64,000 bases of DNA from Chloroflexota bacterium (GCA_025699005.1 JAILWI010000001.1:844908-908907), one strand, 5' to 3'. Shown: positions 28,174 to 37,720, counted from the stretch's first letter. Program-made: numbers and translations. The notes: generated by a model not told the origin, from the letters alone.

Positions 28174-28201
28174 CTTACGCCGCGGTTACCACCGGCTTAC
28201 C
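28174..28201. promoter_or_regulatory. Triple direct repeat with 11-bp period
   Basis: CTTACG (28174-28179), GTTACC (28185-28190) and CTTACC (28196-28201) repeat at exactly 11 bp, the layout of OmpR/PhoB-type regulator sites. It ends 38 bp before the TTGACA box of the downstream operon. A related pair is at 60005-60021. Confidence 0.45.
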
Positions 28202-28238
28202 GCCCCCGGTCATCGGACGGCAATTTCTCCGCGAAACC

Positions 28239-28268
28239 TTGACACTCGATCCTCCGGGACTCGATAGT
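28239..28268 (+). promoter_or_regulatory. Promoter of the polyamine-type ABC operon
   Basis: A consensus TTGACA (28239-28244) and GATAGT (28263-28268) are separated by 18 bp, about 65 bp before the first gene. Confidence 0.6.
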
Positions 28269-28333
28269 GCGCGGAGTTTCGATACGCCTGTCTCCTCGCG
28301 CCCCCGAGCGGCGCGACCGGCGTTCGACGCGAG

Positions 28334-29425
<1,092 letters not shown>

Positions 29426-29451
29426 TGGGGGATCGGAAGGGAAATCGGCCA

Positions 29452-30618
29452 ATGAGGCACCTGCGCATTCCTGTGGTCATGGTGGTTCTGGTTCTTCTCG
29501 TCGCGGCCTGTGGCGGCGCCGCCCAAACGGGTGGCACGATCGACGAGATCGGAGAGGGTGAGGGAGAGCTCAACCTCGTGATCTGGGCCGGCTACGCCGA
29601 GCGTGGCGAGGTCGATCCGGCCTTCGACTGGGTCACCCCGTTCGAGGACGAGACCGGCTGCGAGGTCAACACCACGAACATGACCGACTCGAACAACGGC
29701 GTCTCGCTCATCCAGTCGGGCGAGTACGACGGCATCAGCGCATCCGGCGACGCGACCACGCGGCTCATCGCGAGCGAGCTCGTCGCGCCGATCAACACGG
29801 ACGTGTTCGAGAACTACGACGGCGTGTTCGACGGGCTGAAGGACCTGCCGCACAACACCGTCGACGGTGTGAACTACGGCGTGCCGCACGGACGCGGGCC
29901 GAACCTGCTGGCCTGGAACACCGAGGAGATCACCGAGGCCCCGACCAGCTGGGACATCATCTGGGAGAACGGCGCCGACTACGCGGGTGACATCAGCATC
30001 TACGACTCGTCGATCTTCATCGCCGATGCTGCGCTGCACCTCATGAACTCGCAGCCCGACCTGGGGATCACGAACCCGTACCAGCTCAACCAGGAGCAGT
30101 TCGACGCGGCCATCGCGGTCCTCGAGGAGCTCGATGCCAACGACCCGCTCTACTGGGGCACCTTCAGTGACCAGGTGAGTTCGTACGGCGCCGGCGACGT
30201 GGTCGTCGGGACGACCTGGCAGTTCCAGGTCAACCTCCTCCAGGGCGAGGACGCCCCGATCGAGGCCACCCTCCCCGAGGAAGGCTCGACCGGCTGGTCC
30301 GACACCTGGATGATGGCCGCCGATGCGGCGCATCCGAACTGCATGCTCATGTGGATGGACCACATGATGTCGCCCGAGGCGAACGGGCAGGCGACGGTCT
30401 GGTTCGGTGAGGCCCCGACCAGCCAGGCGGCATGCGACTACGCGGAGACGCTGTCCGAGGGTCACTGCGACCTGACGCATGCGACCGACGAGGCCTACTA
30501 CGACCGGATCTGGTACTGGAGCACGCCACAGGAGGATTGCGCCGATGACGACGACGCGACCACCTGCGTGACCCAGGACGACTGGGTCCAGGCCTGGACG
30601 AGCCTTCGCGGCGGCTGA
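29452..30618 (+). CDS. Spermidine/putrescine-type substrate-binding lipoprotein (PotD-like)
   Basis: The protein is 388 aa. I prefer the ATG at 29452 (MRHLRIPVVMVVLVLLVAACGG), with GGAAGGGAAA upstream and a clean lipobox VAAC; the ATG at 29425 overlaps the potA stop and is an alternative. The solute-binding fold includes LNLVIWAGYAE, SGEYDGISASGDATTRLIASELVAPIN and YGVPHGRGPNLLAWNTEEI. The C-terminal third has several Cys residues (ACDYAETLSEGHCD, EDCADDDDATTC) that may form disulfides outside the cell. Confidence 0.9.
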   Translation: MRHLRIPVVMVVLVLLVAACGGAAQTGGTIDEIGEGEGELNLVIWAGYAERGEVDPAFDWVTPFEDETGCEVNTTNMTDSNNGVSLIQSGEYDGISASGDATTRLIASELVAPINTDVFENYDGVFDGLKDLPHNTVDGVNYGVPHGRGPNLLAWNTEEITEAPTSWDIIWENGADYAGDISIYDSSIFIADAALHLMNSQPDLGITNPYQLNQEQFDAAIAVLEELDANDPLYWGTFSDQVSSYGAGDVVVGTTWQFQVNLLQGEDAPIEATLPEEGSTGWSDTWMMAADAAHPNCMLMWMDHMMSPEANGQATVWFGEAPTSQAACDYAETLSEGHCDLTHATDEAYYDRIWYWSTPQEDCADDDDATTCVTQDDWVQAWTSLRGG

Positions 30619-30647
30619 GCCGTGGCTCGTTCCTAGGAGCCCGCACT

Positions 30648-30675
30648 GCTCCCCGGGGGTTCGCCCCCGGGGAGC
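30648..30675 (+). terminator. Intra-operon 12-bp hairpin with TTCG tetraloop
   Basis: GCTCCCCGGGGG and CCCCCGGGGAGC flank TTCG: a perfect 12-bp stem with a UUCG tetraloop, 29 nt after the binding-protein stop and 30 nt before the permease ATG. The Ts after it are scattered. It is likely a partial terminator or a 3' stabiliser for the binding-protein mRNA. Confidence 0.75.
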
Positions 30676-30705
30676 ATCCTTCCCCTTCACCGAACCCGGG
30701 AGCCG

Positions 30706-31608
30706 ATGACGACCACCGCCGATCCGGAACCGACCCGCCCGGGACGCCTGCGCCGGTTCGCCGCGTGGCTCCATGCGCGGCCGAGGACCCAGCGACGCAT
30801 GCTGCTGTCGGGCCCGATCGCCTGGATGCTCCTGGCCTACTTCGGGTCCCTCGCCATCCTGCTCATGGGCGCGTTCTGGGAGAAGGACACGTTCACCGGC
30901 CGCGTCGAGCCCTTCGTGTGGAGCTTCGGCGCGTTCGAAAGCCTTTTCGCCAACGAGGTGTACCGCACGATCGCGGTCCGCACGATCACGATCGCCGTCC
31001 TCGTGACGCTGACCGACGTGCTGCTCGCGTTCCCGATCGCCTACTACATGGCGCGCATCGCCTCGCCCCGCATGCGCGGCGCGCTGGTCGTCGCCATCCT
31101 CATGCCCCTGTGGGCCGCCTATCTCGTGAAGGTCTACGCGTGGCGCACGATCCTCCAGGGCAACGGCTTCATGGAGTGGGCGCTCGGGCCATTCGGCGTC
31201 GACGCGCCGGGCCTCGGCCAGATCGCCAACTCGTGGCTCGTGCTGAGCTATCTGTGGCTGCCGTACATGATCCTGCCGATCTACGCCGGACTCGAGCGCA
31301 TTCCGCCGTCACTGCTGGAGGCATCCGCCGATCTGGGGGCACGGAGCGGGCAGACGTTCCGTCGCGTGGTCCTGCCCCTCGTCGTCCCCTCGCTCGTGGC
31401 CGGGTCGATCTTCACGTTCAGCCTCACGCTGGGTGACTACATCACGCCCGATCTCGTGTCGGACGCGAAGTTCATCGGCAACGTCATCTACGACAACTCG
31501 AGCCTGGGCAACGTGCCGCTGGCCGCCGCCTACTCGCTGTTGCCCATCGTGATCATGATCGGCTACCTCCTGGTCGCGCGCCGCATGGGCGCGTTCGAGT
31601 CGCTGTGA
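30706..31608 (+). CDS. potB: Spermidine/putrescine-type ABC permease (PotB)
   Basis: The protein is 300 aa with about six membrane spans (WMLLAYFGSLAILLMGAFW, VLVTLTDVLLAFPIAYYMAR and others) and the EAA loop LLEASADLGARSGQTFRRVVLPLVVPSLVAG. It has a basic cytosolic N-terminus. It forms the channel with the following permease. Confidence 0.92.
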   Translation: MTTTADPEPTRPGRLRRFAAWLHARPRTQRRMLLSGPIAWMLLAYFGSLAILLMGAFWEKDTFTGRVEPFVWSFGAFESLFANEVYRTIAVRTITIAVLVTLTDVLLAFPIAYYMARIASPRMRGALVVAILMPLWAAYLVKVYAWRTILQGNGFMEWALGPFGVDAPGLGQIANSWLVLSYLWLPYMILPIYAGLERIPPSLLEASADLGARSGQTFRRVVLPLVVPSLVAGSIFTFSLTLGDYITPDLVSDAKFIGNVIYDNSSLGNVPLAAAYSLLPIVIMIGYLLVARRMGAFESL

Positions 31609-31612
31609 GCGG

Positions 31613-32422
31613 GTGGGCGGCGTGACCGAGTCACGGTGGGTTCGCATCGGCCTGCGCATGGCGACCGTGCTCGTCATCGTGTTCCTCTACCTGCCGCTCG
31701 TGATCCTGACCATCTATGCCTTCAACCCCTCGCGCCTCCAAGCGTGGCCGCCGACGGGGTTCACGTTCGACTGGTTCGTGGAGGCGGCGAACAACCCCGC
31801 CATCGGGCGCGCGCTGGTCAACTCGCTGCTGGCCGGAACCGGAGCGACCGCCATCGCGCTCGTGCTCGGGACCGCGGCGGCGTTGGCGATCCAGCGCTAC
31901 GCGTTCTTCGGGCGCGACACGATCTCGTTCCTGTTCATCCTGCCGATCGCGCTGCCAGGCGTCGTGACCGGCATCGCCCTGCGCACGACGTTCCAGACCG
32001 TCGGGGTGGACTTCGGCCTGGCCACGATCATCGTCGGGCACGCGACGTTCTGCGTCGTCATCGCCTACAACAACGTCATCGCCCGGCTGCGCCGGCTGCC
32101 TCGGACTCCCGAGGAGGCGTCCGCCGACCTGGGTGCGGACACGTGGACCACGTTCCGGCGCATCACGCTGCCCGGCATGGGGACCGCGCTGCTCTCCGGC
32201 GGCCTGCTCGCCTTCGCGCTGTCGTTCGACGAGATCATCGTCACGCTCTTCACGGCCGGTCCGGGAACGCAGACGATCCCGATGTGGATCTTCGCCGCCA
32301 TCCAGCGTCCCACGGAGCTGCCGGTCGTGAACGTCATCGCCTTCGTCCTGATCCTGTTCTCGACGATCCCGGTCTACCTGGCGCAGCGGATCAGCAGCGG
32401 CGTGGGGGGCGGTCGCTACTGA
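31613..32422 (+). CDS. potC: Spermidine/putrescine-type ABC permease (PotC)
   Basis: The protein is 269 aa with six likely spans starting VLVIVFLYLPLVILTIYAFNPS and the EAA loop PEEASADLGADTWTTFRRITLPGMGTALLSGG. GTG at 31613 or 31622 may be the start. It lies 4 nt after potB and closes the potA-SBP-potB-potC operon. Confidence 0.92.
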   Translation: MGGVTESRWVRIGLRMATVLVIVFLYLPLVILTIYAFNPSRLQAWPPTGFTFDWFVEAANNPAIGRALVNSLLAGTGATAIALVLGTAAALAIQRYAFFGRDTISFLFILPIALPGVVTGIALRTTFQTVGVDFGLATIIVGHATFCVVIAYNNVIARLRRLPRTPEEASADLGADTWTTFRRITLPGMGTALLSGGLLAFALSFDEIIVTLFTAGPGTQTIPMWIFAAIQRPTELPVVNVIAFVLILFSTIPVYLAQRISSGVGGGRY

Positions 32423-32516
32423 CCGAATGGTCCCGGTGCGGGACTTTGGGGTGGGGCGTACGCTGGTGACCGACACCCGGCCGCCGAGCGCCGGGTCGAA
32501 CGGAGTCGAGCCAACC

Positions 32517-34277
32517 GTGTCCCAGATCGTCCAGCCCGCTGCCCGCACGCCGGCTTGGCGCGTGGTCGTCATCGCTGCCGTTGCCGTGCTCGCCGTCGCC
32601 ATCGGCGCGCTCGTCGGCAGCACCCTGCTTGCGAACCGCGCAGCCGCCATCGGCGCGGCCGCCGCCTACGTGCCCGCCGACGCACCGTTCTACGTCGAGT
32701 TCCGCATCGAGCCGTCCGAGGCGCAGGATGCCTCGCTCCGCGAGATCCTCGGCCGCTTCCCCGACAGCGGAGAGATCGATCTGGACGAGCCGCTCTATCC
32801 GCAGATGGTGGCTGCCATCGACGAGATGCTCGCCGCCGAGGGCGCCGGCGTGTCCTGGGAAGCCGACGTCGCGACCTGGTTCGACGGCCGGCTGGCGTTC
32901 ACGATGACCGACATCCCCACTGCGGCATTCGCGGATCCGGTCGATCCGATGGGCGTGCCGGAGGTGCCGCCGATGATCCTCCTGCTCGGCGTGACCGACC
33001 GGACGGCCGCCGAGGACGGCATCGCGAAGCTGCTGGCCGCGTCCCGGGAGTCCCCGTCGTTCACGACGGTCGAGCACCAGGGCACGGTCATCCACTTCTC
33101 CGAGGGTACGGAGTTCGGAGCGTATGCCGTGACGGACGACCAGGTCCTCGTCGGGACCGATGCGGAAACCCTCCAGGGCGCCCTCGACACGCACGCCGAC
33201 GGCACCGGCACGGTCGCCGAGCTCGACGAGATGACGAAGCTCACCGACGAGCTGCCCGACGACTGGCTCATGTTCATGACCTACGACTTCAGCGATCTCA
33301 TGGCCGAGGCGATGGCCGCGGGGGCGAGCGCATCGCCCGAGATGGCGGAGGCCTTCGGCTCGCTCATGGAGCATCAGTCCCTCCGCGGGGCGATGGCCAT
33401 CTCGGCCGCCGACGGCCGCGTCCTGCTCGATGCCGCCACCGATGCGCCGACCGGGCCGTTCGCCATGGAGAACGCGGATCGCGGCCTGTCCGGCGAGGTG
33501 CCCGGGGACGTCCTCTACTACAGCGAGGCCGGCAACATCGGGCAGGGCTTCGCCGCGGTCATCGAGCCGATGAAGGACGCGATCGCCGACGTGCCCGACG
33601 GCGAGGAGCAGATCCGGACCCTCGAGTCCGCGCTCGGTGCCGACCTCGAGGAGCTCGTCAGCTGGATCGACGACGGCGCGATCGTCATCGGCGCGACCGA
33701 GGGTGAGCCGTACGCGGGCATGGTCCTCGTGCCGAACGACATGGACGCCGCGCGGCGCCGCCTGGACCAGCTCGCGTCGTTCGCGGGGCTCGGCGCGCTC
33801 GACCCGAGCAGCGGCCTCACGGTCGGCGAGGAGGACGTCGACGGGGTGACCGTCACGACGATCACCTGGACCGATCCGAACGCGGGGTCGGGCATGGGCC
33901 TCGGCATGCCGAGCTTCGAGGGATTCGCCGTGGAGTACGCGGTGACCGATGACCGCGCCATCGTCGGCTTCGGCGACGCCTTCGTACGGCGCGTGCTGGC
34001 GCTCGAGGAGGCCGATTCGCTCGCCGCGGTGGCTCGCTACACCGACGCCGTCGCCGAGTTCGGTGGTCCCGAGTCCGCCGGCATCGCGTGGCTCGACATC
34101 ACCGGCGTGCGCGAGGCGATCGAGACCGCGCTCGGGCCGATGCTCGAGGCGGGCGATCCGGGCGGGATGTACGCGTCGGAGATCCGCCCCTGGCTGCTGC
34201 CGCTGGATCGTCTCGTTGGCGTCACCCGCGTCGACGGCGACGTGATGACCCAGCGCGGAGCGCTGCTCTTCGAGTGA
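32517..34277 (+). CDS. DUF3352 domain-containing membrane-anchored protein
   Basis: The protein is 586 aa if started at the GTG at 32517 (after ACGGAG); a GTG at 32466 is an alternative. One N-terminal membrane anchor (VVVIAAVAVLAVAIGALVGSTLL) is followed by a large extracytoplasmic DUF3352-type region (YVPADAPFYVEFRIEPSEAQDASLREILGRFPD, and later QGAMA/ISAADGRVLLD-type repeats). Function is unknown for the family. A TACGCT -10-like box precedes it at 32459-32464. It is coupled to the cupin gene by GTGA. Confidence 0.82.
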   Translation: MSQIVQPAARTPAWRVVVIAAVAVLAVAIGALVGSTLLANRAAAIGAAAAYVPADAPFYVEFRIEPSEAQDASLREILGRFPDSGEIDLDEPLYPQMVAAIDEMLAAEGAGVSWEADVATWFDGRLAFTMTDIPTAAFADPVDPMGVPEVPPMILLLGVTDRTAAEDGIAKLLAASRESPSFTTVEHQGTVIHFSEGTEFGAYAVTDDQVLVGTDAETLQGALDTHADGTGTVAELDEMTKLTDELPDDWLMFMTYDFSDLMAEAMAAGASASPEMAEAFGSLMEHQSLRGAMAISAADGRVLLDAATDAPTGPFAMENADRGLSGEVPGDVLYYSEAGNIGQGFAAVIEPMKDAIADVPDGEEQIRTLESALGADLEELVSWIDDGAIVIGATEGEPYAGMVLVPNDMDAARRRLDQLASFAGLGALDPSSGLTVGEEDVDGVTVTTITWTDPNAGSGMGLGMPSFEGFAVEYAVTDDRAIVGFGDAFVRRVLALEEADSLAAVARYTDAVAEFGGPESAGIAWLDITGVREAIETALGPMLEAGDPGGMYASEIRPWLLPLDRLVGVTRVDGDVMTQRGALLFE

Positions 34278-34591
34278 GCGGCGCGCCGCAGCCGTTCCCC
34301 GACGAGCGTGACGGGGAGCCGGGAATCCAGGCCGCGGAGGATCGGCTGCGCTCGGCCGGTGTCGAGCCGTGGTCGTGGAGCAACGCGCCCGGCGACCGGT
34401 ACGCGGCGCACGAGCATGCGACGACGAAGCTGCTCATCTGCGCCCAGGGCTCGATCACGTTCCTGATCGGCGAGCACGGCGTTCCGTTCGAGCTTCGCGC
34501 GGGAGCTGGCATGGTCCTCCCGGCCGGGACGCGGCACGCGGCGGTCGTCGGCCCCGAGGGCTGCACGTGCCTGGAGGGGCATCGCTCCTAG
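34274..34591 (+). CDS. Cupin-fold protein
   Basis: The protein is 105 aa from a GTG overlapping the DUF3352 stop. The cupin core is visible: motif 1-like YAAHEHATTKLLICAQGSITFLIGEHG and motif 2-like LRAGAGMVLPAGTRHAAVVGPEGCTCLEGH, with His residues placed to bind a metal. It lacks a catalytic partner domain. Its TAG stop shares a CTAG with the convergent gene. Confidence 0.8.
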   Translation: MSGAPQPFPDERDGEPGIQAAEDRLRSAGVEPWSWSNAPGDRYAAHEHATTKLLICAQGSITFLIGEHGVPFELRAGAGMVLPAGTRHAAVVGPEGCTCLEGHRS

Positions 34592-34887
34592 ACGCGCCGC
34601 GACCCCCGGGCCGCGAACTCGCGGGCCTCGTGCTCGAACCGATTGTCGTGGTACCAGCGCTTGCCGGCCCGGCGTGCGCGGAGCGAATCGGCGAGGTAGA
34701 CGAACGGGAACGCGATGCCGTGCCGCTTCCACTGCTCGACGTGCGCGAGCTCGTGCGCGAGCTCGCCGTCGGAGAGCGGCCGCCAGGCGTAGATCCTGCG
34801 CCCGATCGTGATCGCGAGCCAGTCCTTCACGAGCAAGGAGCCCACGACGCGCAGCCACGGCCAGACGTGGACGCGGTGATCGCTCAC
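34588..34887 (-). CDS. Small zincin-like protein with HELAH motif
   Basis: The protein is 99 aa. It contains HELAHVEQWKRHG, a HExxH zinc motif with a following Glu/Gln-rich helix as in small DUF4157-type metallopeptidase-fold proteins, and a C-terminal FEHEAREFAARG that could supply the third ligand. There is no signal peptide. Start is GTG, overlapping the end of the upstream glycosyltransferase-like gene (GTGA). Protease activity is not proven by the motif alone. Confidence 0.65.
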   Translation of the reverse strand: MSDHRVHVWPWLRVVGSLLVKDWLAITIGRRIYAWRPLSDGELAHELAHVEQWKRHGIAFPFVYLADSLRARRAGKRWYHDNRFEHEAREFAARGSRRV

Positions 34888-35813
34888 CGGCCGGCCCGTC
34901 GCACGAGGAGGTCGCGGCGGTCACCCCAGTGGTCGAGGAATCGATAAAAGTTGCGGCGGCTGAGCCGATCCCGCTCTGCGTCCGGCAGCGAGGCCCAGCC
35001 GCGATGATCATGGAGCTCGAGCGGCAGCCGTTCGGTGCGGACCGCCCGCCAGCCCGCGTCGCGGATCGCGAAGCTGAGGTCGAGATCCGCATTGCGATAG
35101 AAGCGGAAGCGGCGATCGAAGCCGACGACGGCGCGCAGCGCCTCTCGGCGCAGGGCGAGGCAGTAGCCCTCGATGGCGTCGACCTCCCCCGGATCGGCAC
35201 TCTCGAACTGCCGGCCGTCGTCGCTCGTCACGCCCCATGGCCCGGCGATGCCGACGGTCGGATCCGAGAAGGTGGCCAGCAACGGCTCCAGGAACTCGCC
35301 GATCGGCTCGACCGAGGTGTCGACCAGGACCGTCACCTCGCCGCGGGAGCGCCGCAGGCCGAGGTTCCGCGCATCGGCCCAGCCCAGCCGGCTGCTGGTG
35401 CGCAGCACGGTCGGGCCCTGGCCGGCGATCGCATCGGCGTCGAAGGTCGGGGCGTTCGCGACGATGACGATCTCGAACGACGGGGCAGGTGGGTGGAGCT
35501 CGAGGGCGGCCAGGAAGCGATGGAGATCCTCCGGGTGATCCTCGGCCAGGAGCTGGAGGGAGGCATCCACCGACGCCGGCTCGTCGAGCAGCGTGGCGAG
35601 GTCGTTCGGGTCGGCGTAGCCGGTGGCAGCCGGCTCCGGTGGCAGCAGAGGCCGGGCCGATGATCCGCCAGCCGCGTCCTGGACCTCCCAGCCGAGGCCC
35701 GCGATCTCGTCGCGCAGGGCGTCCGCCTCGTCCCAGCGCCGCTCTTCTCGTGCCCGAGTGCGGCGGTCGAGCAGATCGCGGATCTCGGGCGGCGGGGAGT
35801 CATCAGCACGCAT
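34884..35813 (-). CDS. Glycosyltransferase-2-like protein with CysS C-terminal-like N-terminus
   Basis: The protein is 309 aa. The GT-A-like core reads SFEIVIVANAPTFDADAIAG, RLGWADARNLGLRRSRGEVTVLVDTSVEP, GYCLALRREALRAVVGFDRRFRFYRNADLDLSFAIRDAGWR, as in rhamnosyltransferase-like GT2 proteins. Residues about 9-42 (EIRDLLDRRTRAREERRWDEADALRDEIAGLGWEVQDA) resemble the C-terminal helical tail of cysteinyl-tRNA synthetase rather than a glycosyltransferase. The GT DXD is not classical (DTS). Role unknown; coupled to the HELAH protein gene. Confidence 0.72.
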   Translation of the reverse strand: MRADDSPPPEIRDLLDRRTRAREERRWDEADALRDEIAGLGWEVQDAAGGSSARPLLPPEPAATGYADPNDLATLLDEPASVDASLQLLAEDHPEDLHRFLAALELHPPAPSFEIVIVANAPTFDADAIAGQGPTVLRTSSRLGWADARNLGLRRSRGEVTVLVDTSVEPIGEFLEPLLATFSDPTVGIAGPWGVTSDDGRQFESADPGEVDAIEGYCLALRREALRAVVGFDRRFRFYRNADLDLSFAIRDAGWRAVRTERLPLELHDHRGWASLPDAERDRLSRRNFYRFLDHWGDRRDLLVRRAGR

Positions 35814-35961
35814 GAACGGAAGTACTCCAGGGCATGACCGAACGTACCGGGTGGGTGGAGATCACCTCAACCTTACTATCCGACCACGAGCCGCACCCAC
35901 CGCACCTGCCCGGTGCGACCGGCCCGTTGCAGTGCCCGAACAGAGGGAAAGACCACCACCC

Positions 35962-36147
35962 ATGATGACGAACGAGGTCGGCAAGCTGCTCACGGCGGCC
36001 GAGGTCGCCGAGATGCTGCATCTGCACGTCAACACCGTGAAGCGCCTGGGCGATCGCGGTGAGCTCCCGTTCTTCCGCGTCTGCAAGCGCGGCGACCGTC
36101 GGTTCCGCTACGACGACGTGCTCGAGTTCCTGCATCGCAGCAAGTAG
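35962..36147 (+). CDS. Excisionase-type (HTH_17, MerR-like) DNA-binding protein
   Basis: The protein is 61 aa, nearly all one winged-helix domain: LLTAAEVAEMLHLHVNTVKRLGDRGELPFFRVCKRGDRRFRYDDVLEFLHR. It has GAGGGAAAG upstream. No integrase, attachment site or phage gene is nearby, so it is more likely a chromosomal regulator than a phage excisionase. A strong terminator follows it. Confidence 0.85.
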   Translation: MMTNEVGKLLTAAEVAEMLHLHVNTVKRLGDRGELPFFRVCKRGDRRFRYDDVLEFLHRSK

Positions 36148-36200
36148 CGACATATCTGCCCCCGGTTCGTCCGGGTGTGCCCCTGCCAGGGGGCTGTGCT

Positions 36201-36235
36201 AACGACCGCCGAGGTGCCATTTCTCGGCGGTCGTT
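36201..36235 (+). terminator. Terminator after HTH gene
   Basis: AACGACCGCCGAG (36201-36213) and CTCGGCGGTCGTT (36223-36235) form a perfect 13-bp stem with a 9-nt loop. A second smaller stem, GCCCC/GGGGGC, precedes it. Confidence 0.75.
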
Positions 36236-36261
36236 CGCGTCTGTCGCATAATCGACGCTCC

Positions 36262-37428
36262 ATGAACGACCATCCTGCGGCTCTCGACGAGATCCGCGAT
36301 CTGCTCGACCGCGGTGAGATGGAGGCGGCGGCCCGCGCGGCCGAGCCGCTCACGCGCACCGGCGACGCCGACGTGGCCGCCGATGCCTGGCTCCTCATCG
36401 GCACGGCCCGCTATCGCCTCGACGACGAGCCGGGAGCCCTCATCGCCTGGCGTGCGGCCGCCGACTCCGGTGGGGCCGCTGCGTGGCTCGGCCATCGCAG
36501 CGTGGCCGAGCAGCACGTCCGCGACGGCAACCTCGACGAGGCGATCACCGCATACCGGGAAGCGGATCGGCAGGCGCCTCCCTCCGAGCGCGGAGCGATC
36601 GCGAACCGCATCGCATGGCTTCTCAAGGAGACCGGCCACGACTTCGCGGCGCGGCGCCAGTTCAACCGGGCTCGAGGCGCCTACGCGACCCACGTGCCGG
36701 TCGTCACGTACGCGATCATCGGCATCTGCGTCGCGCTGTTCGGGATCGACGCCGTGCTGAGCCAGGGGGCGAACCTGAGCGGCGGCTTCCTCGGCGGCAC
36801 CGTGGGACCGCTCGGCGAGGCGAACCTCATCAACGCCTTCTTCGTCGCACAGGGCGAGTGGTGGCGGATCTTCACGAGCGCCTTCTTCCACCTCGGCCCG
36901 ATCCACCTCGCCTTCAACATGTACGTCCTCTACCTCTACGGGCAGCTCGTGGAGCGGATGTACGGACGGGTCGAGTACGGGATCATCTATCTGCTGGCCG
37001 CGGCGGGCGGAAGCGTCGCGACGATCCTGTTCGACCCGCGCCAGTTCGCGGCCGGGGCCTCCGGCGCCATCTTCGGGGTCATCGGCCTCCTGTTCGTGGT
37101 CTCGCGGCGGCACCACGCCGTGCTCGGGCGCGAGGCGCGGTCGATGATGGCCGGCATCGGGACCTATCTCGTCTTCCTCCTCGTGTTCACGTTCCTCGTC
37201 CCCGGCATCAGCCTCACCGGTCACCTCGGCGGCCTGGCCGTCGGCGCGGTGCTCGGCTTCCTCCTGCCACCGACCGGCGTGGAGACGATGGGCGGCATGT
37301 GGCGCACACCGAGTGGAGAGCGGCTCTCGGGCGGGATGCCGCGAGCCGTGCGCGCGGCGGTGTACGCGGTCGTTGCCGGGTTCCTCGTCGCGGGGTCGTA
37401 CCTCGCGGTCGGGCCATTCCTCGGTTGA
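36262..37428 (+). CDS. Rhomboid family intramembrane serine protease with TPR N-terminus
   Basis: The protein is 388 aa from the ATG at 36262. The first ~150 residues are TPR-like helices (AWLLIGTARYRLDDEPGALIAWRAAADSG, LDEAITAYREADRQAPPSERGAIANRIAWLLKETG). The rhomboid core follows: HLAFNMYVLYLYG, catalytic Ser in GASGAIFGVIGLL and catalytic His in TGHLGGLAVG. It cleaves membrane proteins within the bilayer; the TPR may recruit substrate. CATAAT at 36247-36252 is only 9 nt before the ATG, so the mRNA is probably leaderless. Confidence 0.92.
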   Translation: MNDHPAALDEIRDLLDRGEMEAAARAAEPLTRTGDADVAADAWLLIGTARYRLDDEPGALIAWRAAADSGGAAAWLGHRSVAEQHVRDGNLDEAITAYREADRQAPPSERGAIANRIAWLLKETGHDFAARRQFNRARGAYATHVPVVTYAIIGICVALFGIDAVLSQGANLSGGFLGGTVGPLGEANLINAFFVAQGEWWRIFTSAFFHLGPIHLAFNMYVLYLYGQLVERMYGRVEYGIIYLLAAAGGSVATILFDPRQFAAGASGAIFGVIGLLFVVSRRHHAVLGREARSMMAGIGTYLVFLLVFTFLVPGISLTGHLGGLAVGAVLGFLLPPTGVETMGGMWRTPSGERLSGGMPRAVRAAVYAVVAGFLVAGSYLAVGPFLG

Positions 37429-37454
37429 CCGTCGGGGCCGATCGCGCCTAGGAT
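37425..37454 (+). promoter_or_regulatory. Promoter of the trp operon
   Basis: TTGACC (37425-37430, overlapping the rhomboid stop codon) and TAGGAT (37449-37454) are 18 bp apart, placing the start of transcription near 37461, just before the T-box leader. Confidence 0.6.
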
Positions 37455-37460
37455 GCCGCT

Positions 37461-37720
37461 CCCAACCGAAGAGCGGCATCGACCGGGACGAGTACCCGAT
37501 GCAGCGACCCAGAACGAGCGAGCCGGGATGGTGAGAGCCGGCATGGAACGCATCGGCGAATGGACCCCGCGAGCCTCGTCCCAACGCGATCGTCGCCGAT
37601 CGCCAGGCGACGACGAGTGGGCCCTCCGTTAGCGGGGCCGAGAAAGCGCGGACCGGCGGACGGTCCGAACGAGTGTGGCACCGCGGAATGACGCCTCCGT
37701 CTCTCGAGATGGAGGCGTTC
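37461..37720 (+). promoter_or_regulatory. T-box riboswitch, tryptophan specifier (UGG), upstream of trpD
   Basis: This leader has the parts of a T-box. Stem I arm CCGATGC pairs with GCATCGG. The opposite strand carries GACGAGTA (the S-turn). The specifier loop reads CGAATGGACC with UGG at 37561-37563 followed by A. The distal loop is GAGCCGGGATGGTGAGAGCC. The T-box sequence is GTGTGGCACCGCGG at 37673-37686. A terminator stem ACGCCTCCGTCT.../...GATGGAGGCGT lies at 37691-37718, followed by TTCGTGTT. Uncharged tRNA-Trp should favour the antiterminator and switch on trp genes. Confidence 0.88.

Noticed and set aside
35962-36147. Excisionase-like gene as a sign of a prophage or integrative element
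   Set aside because: There is no integrase, phage gene, attachment repeat or tRNA beside it. The domain type is also common in ordinary regulators.
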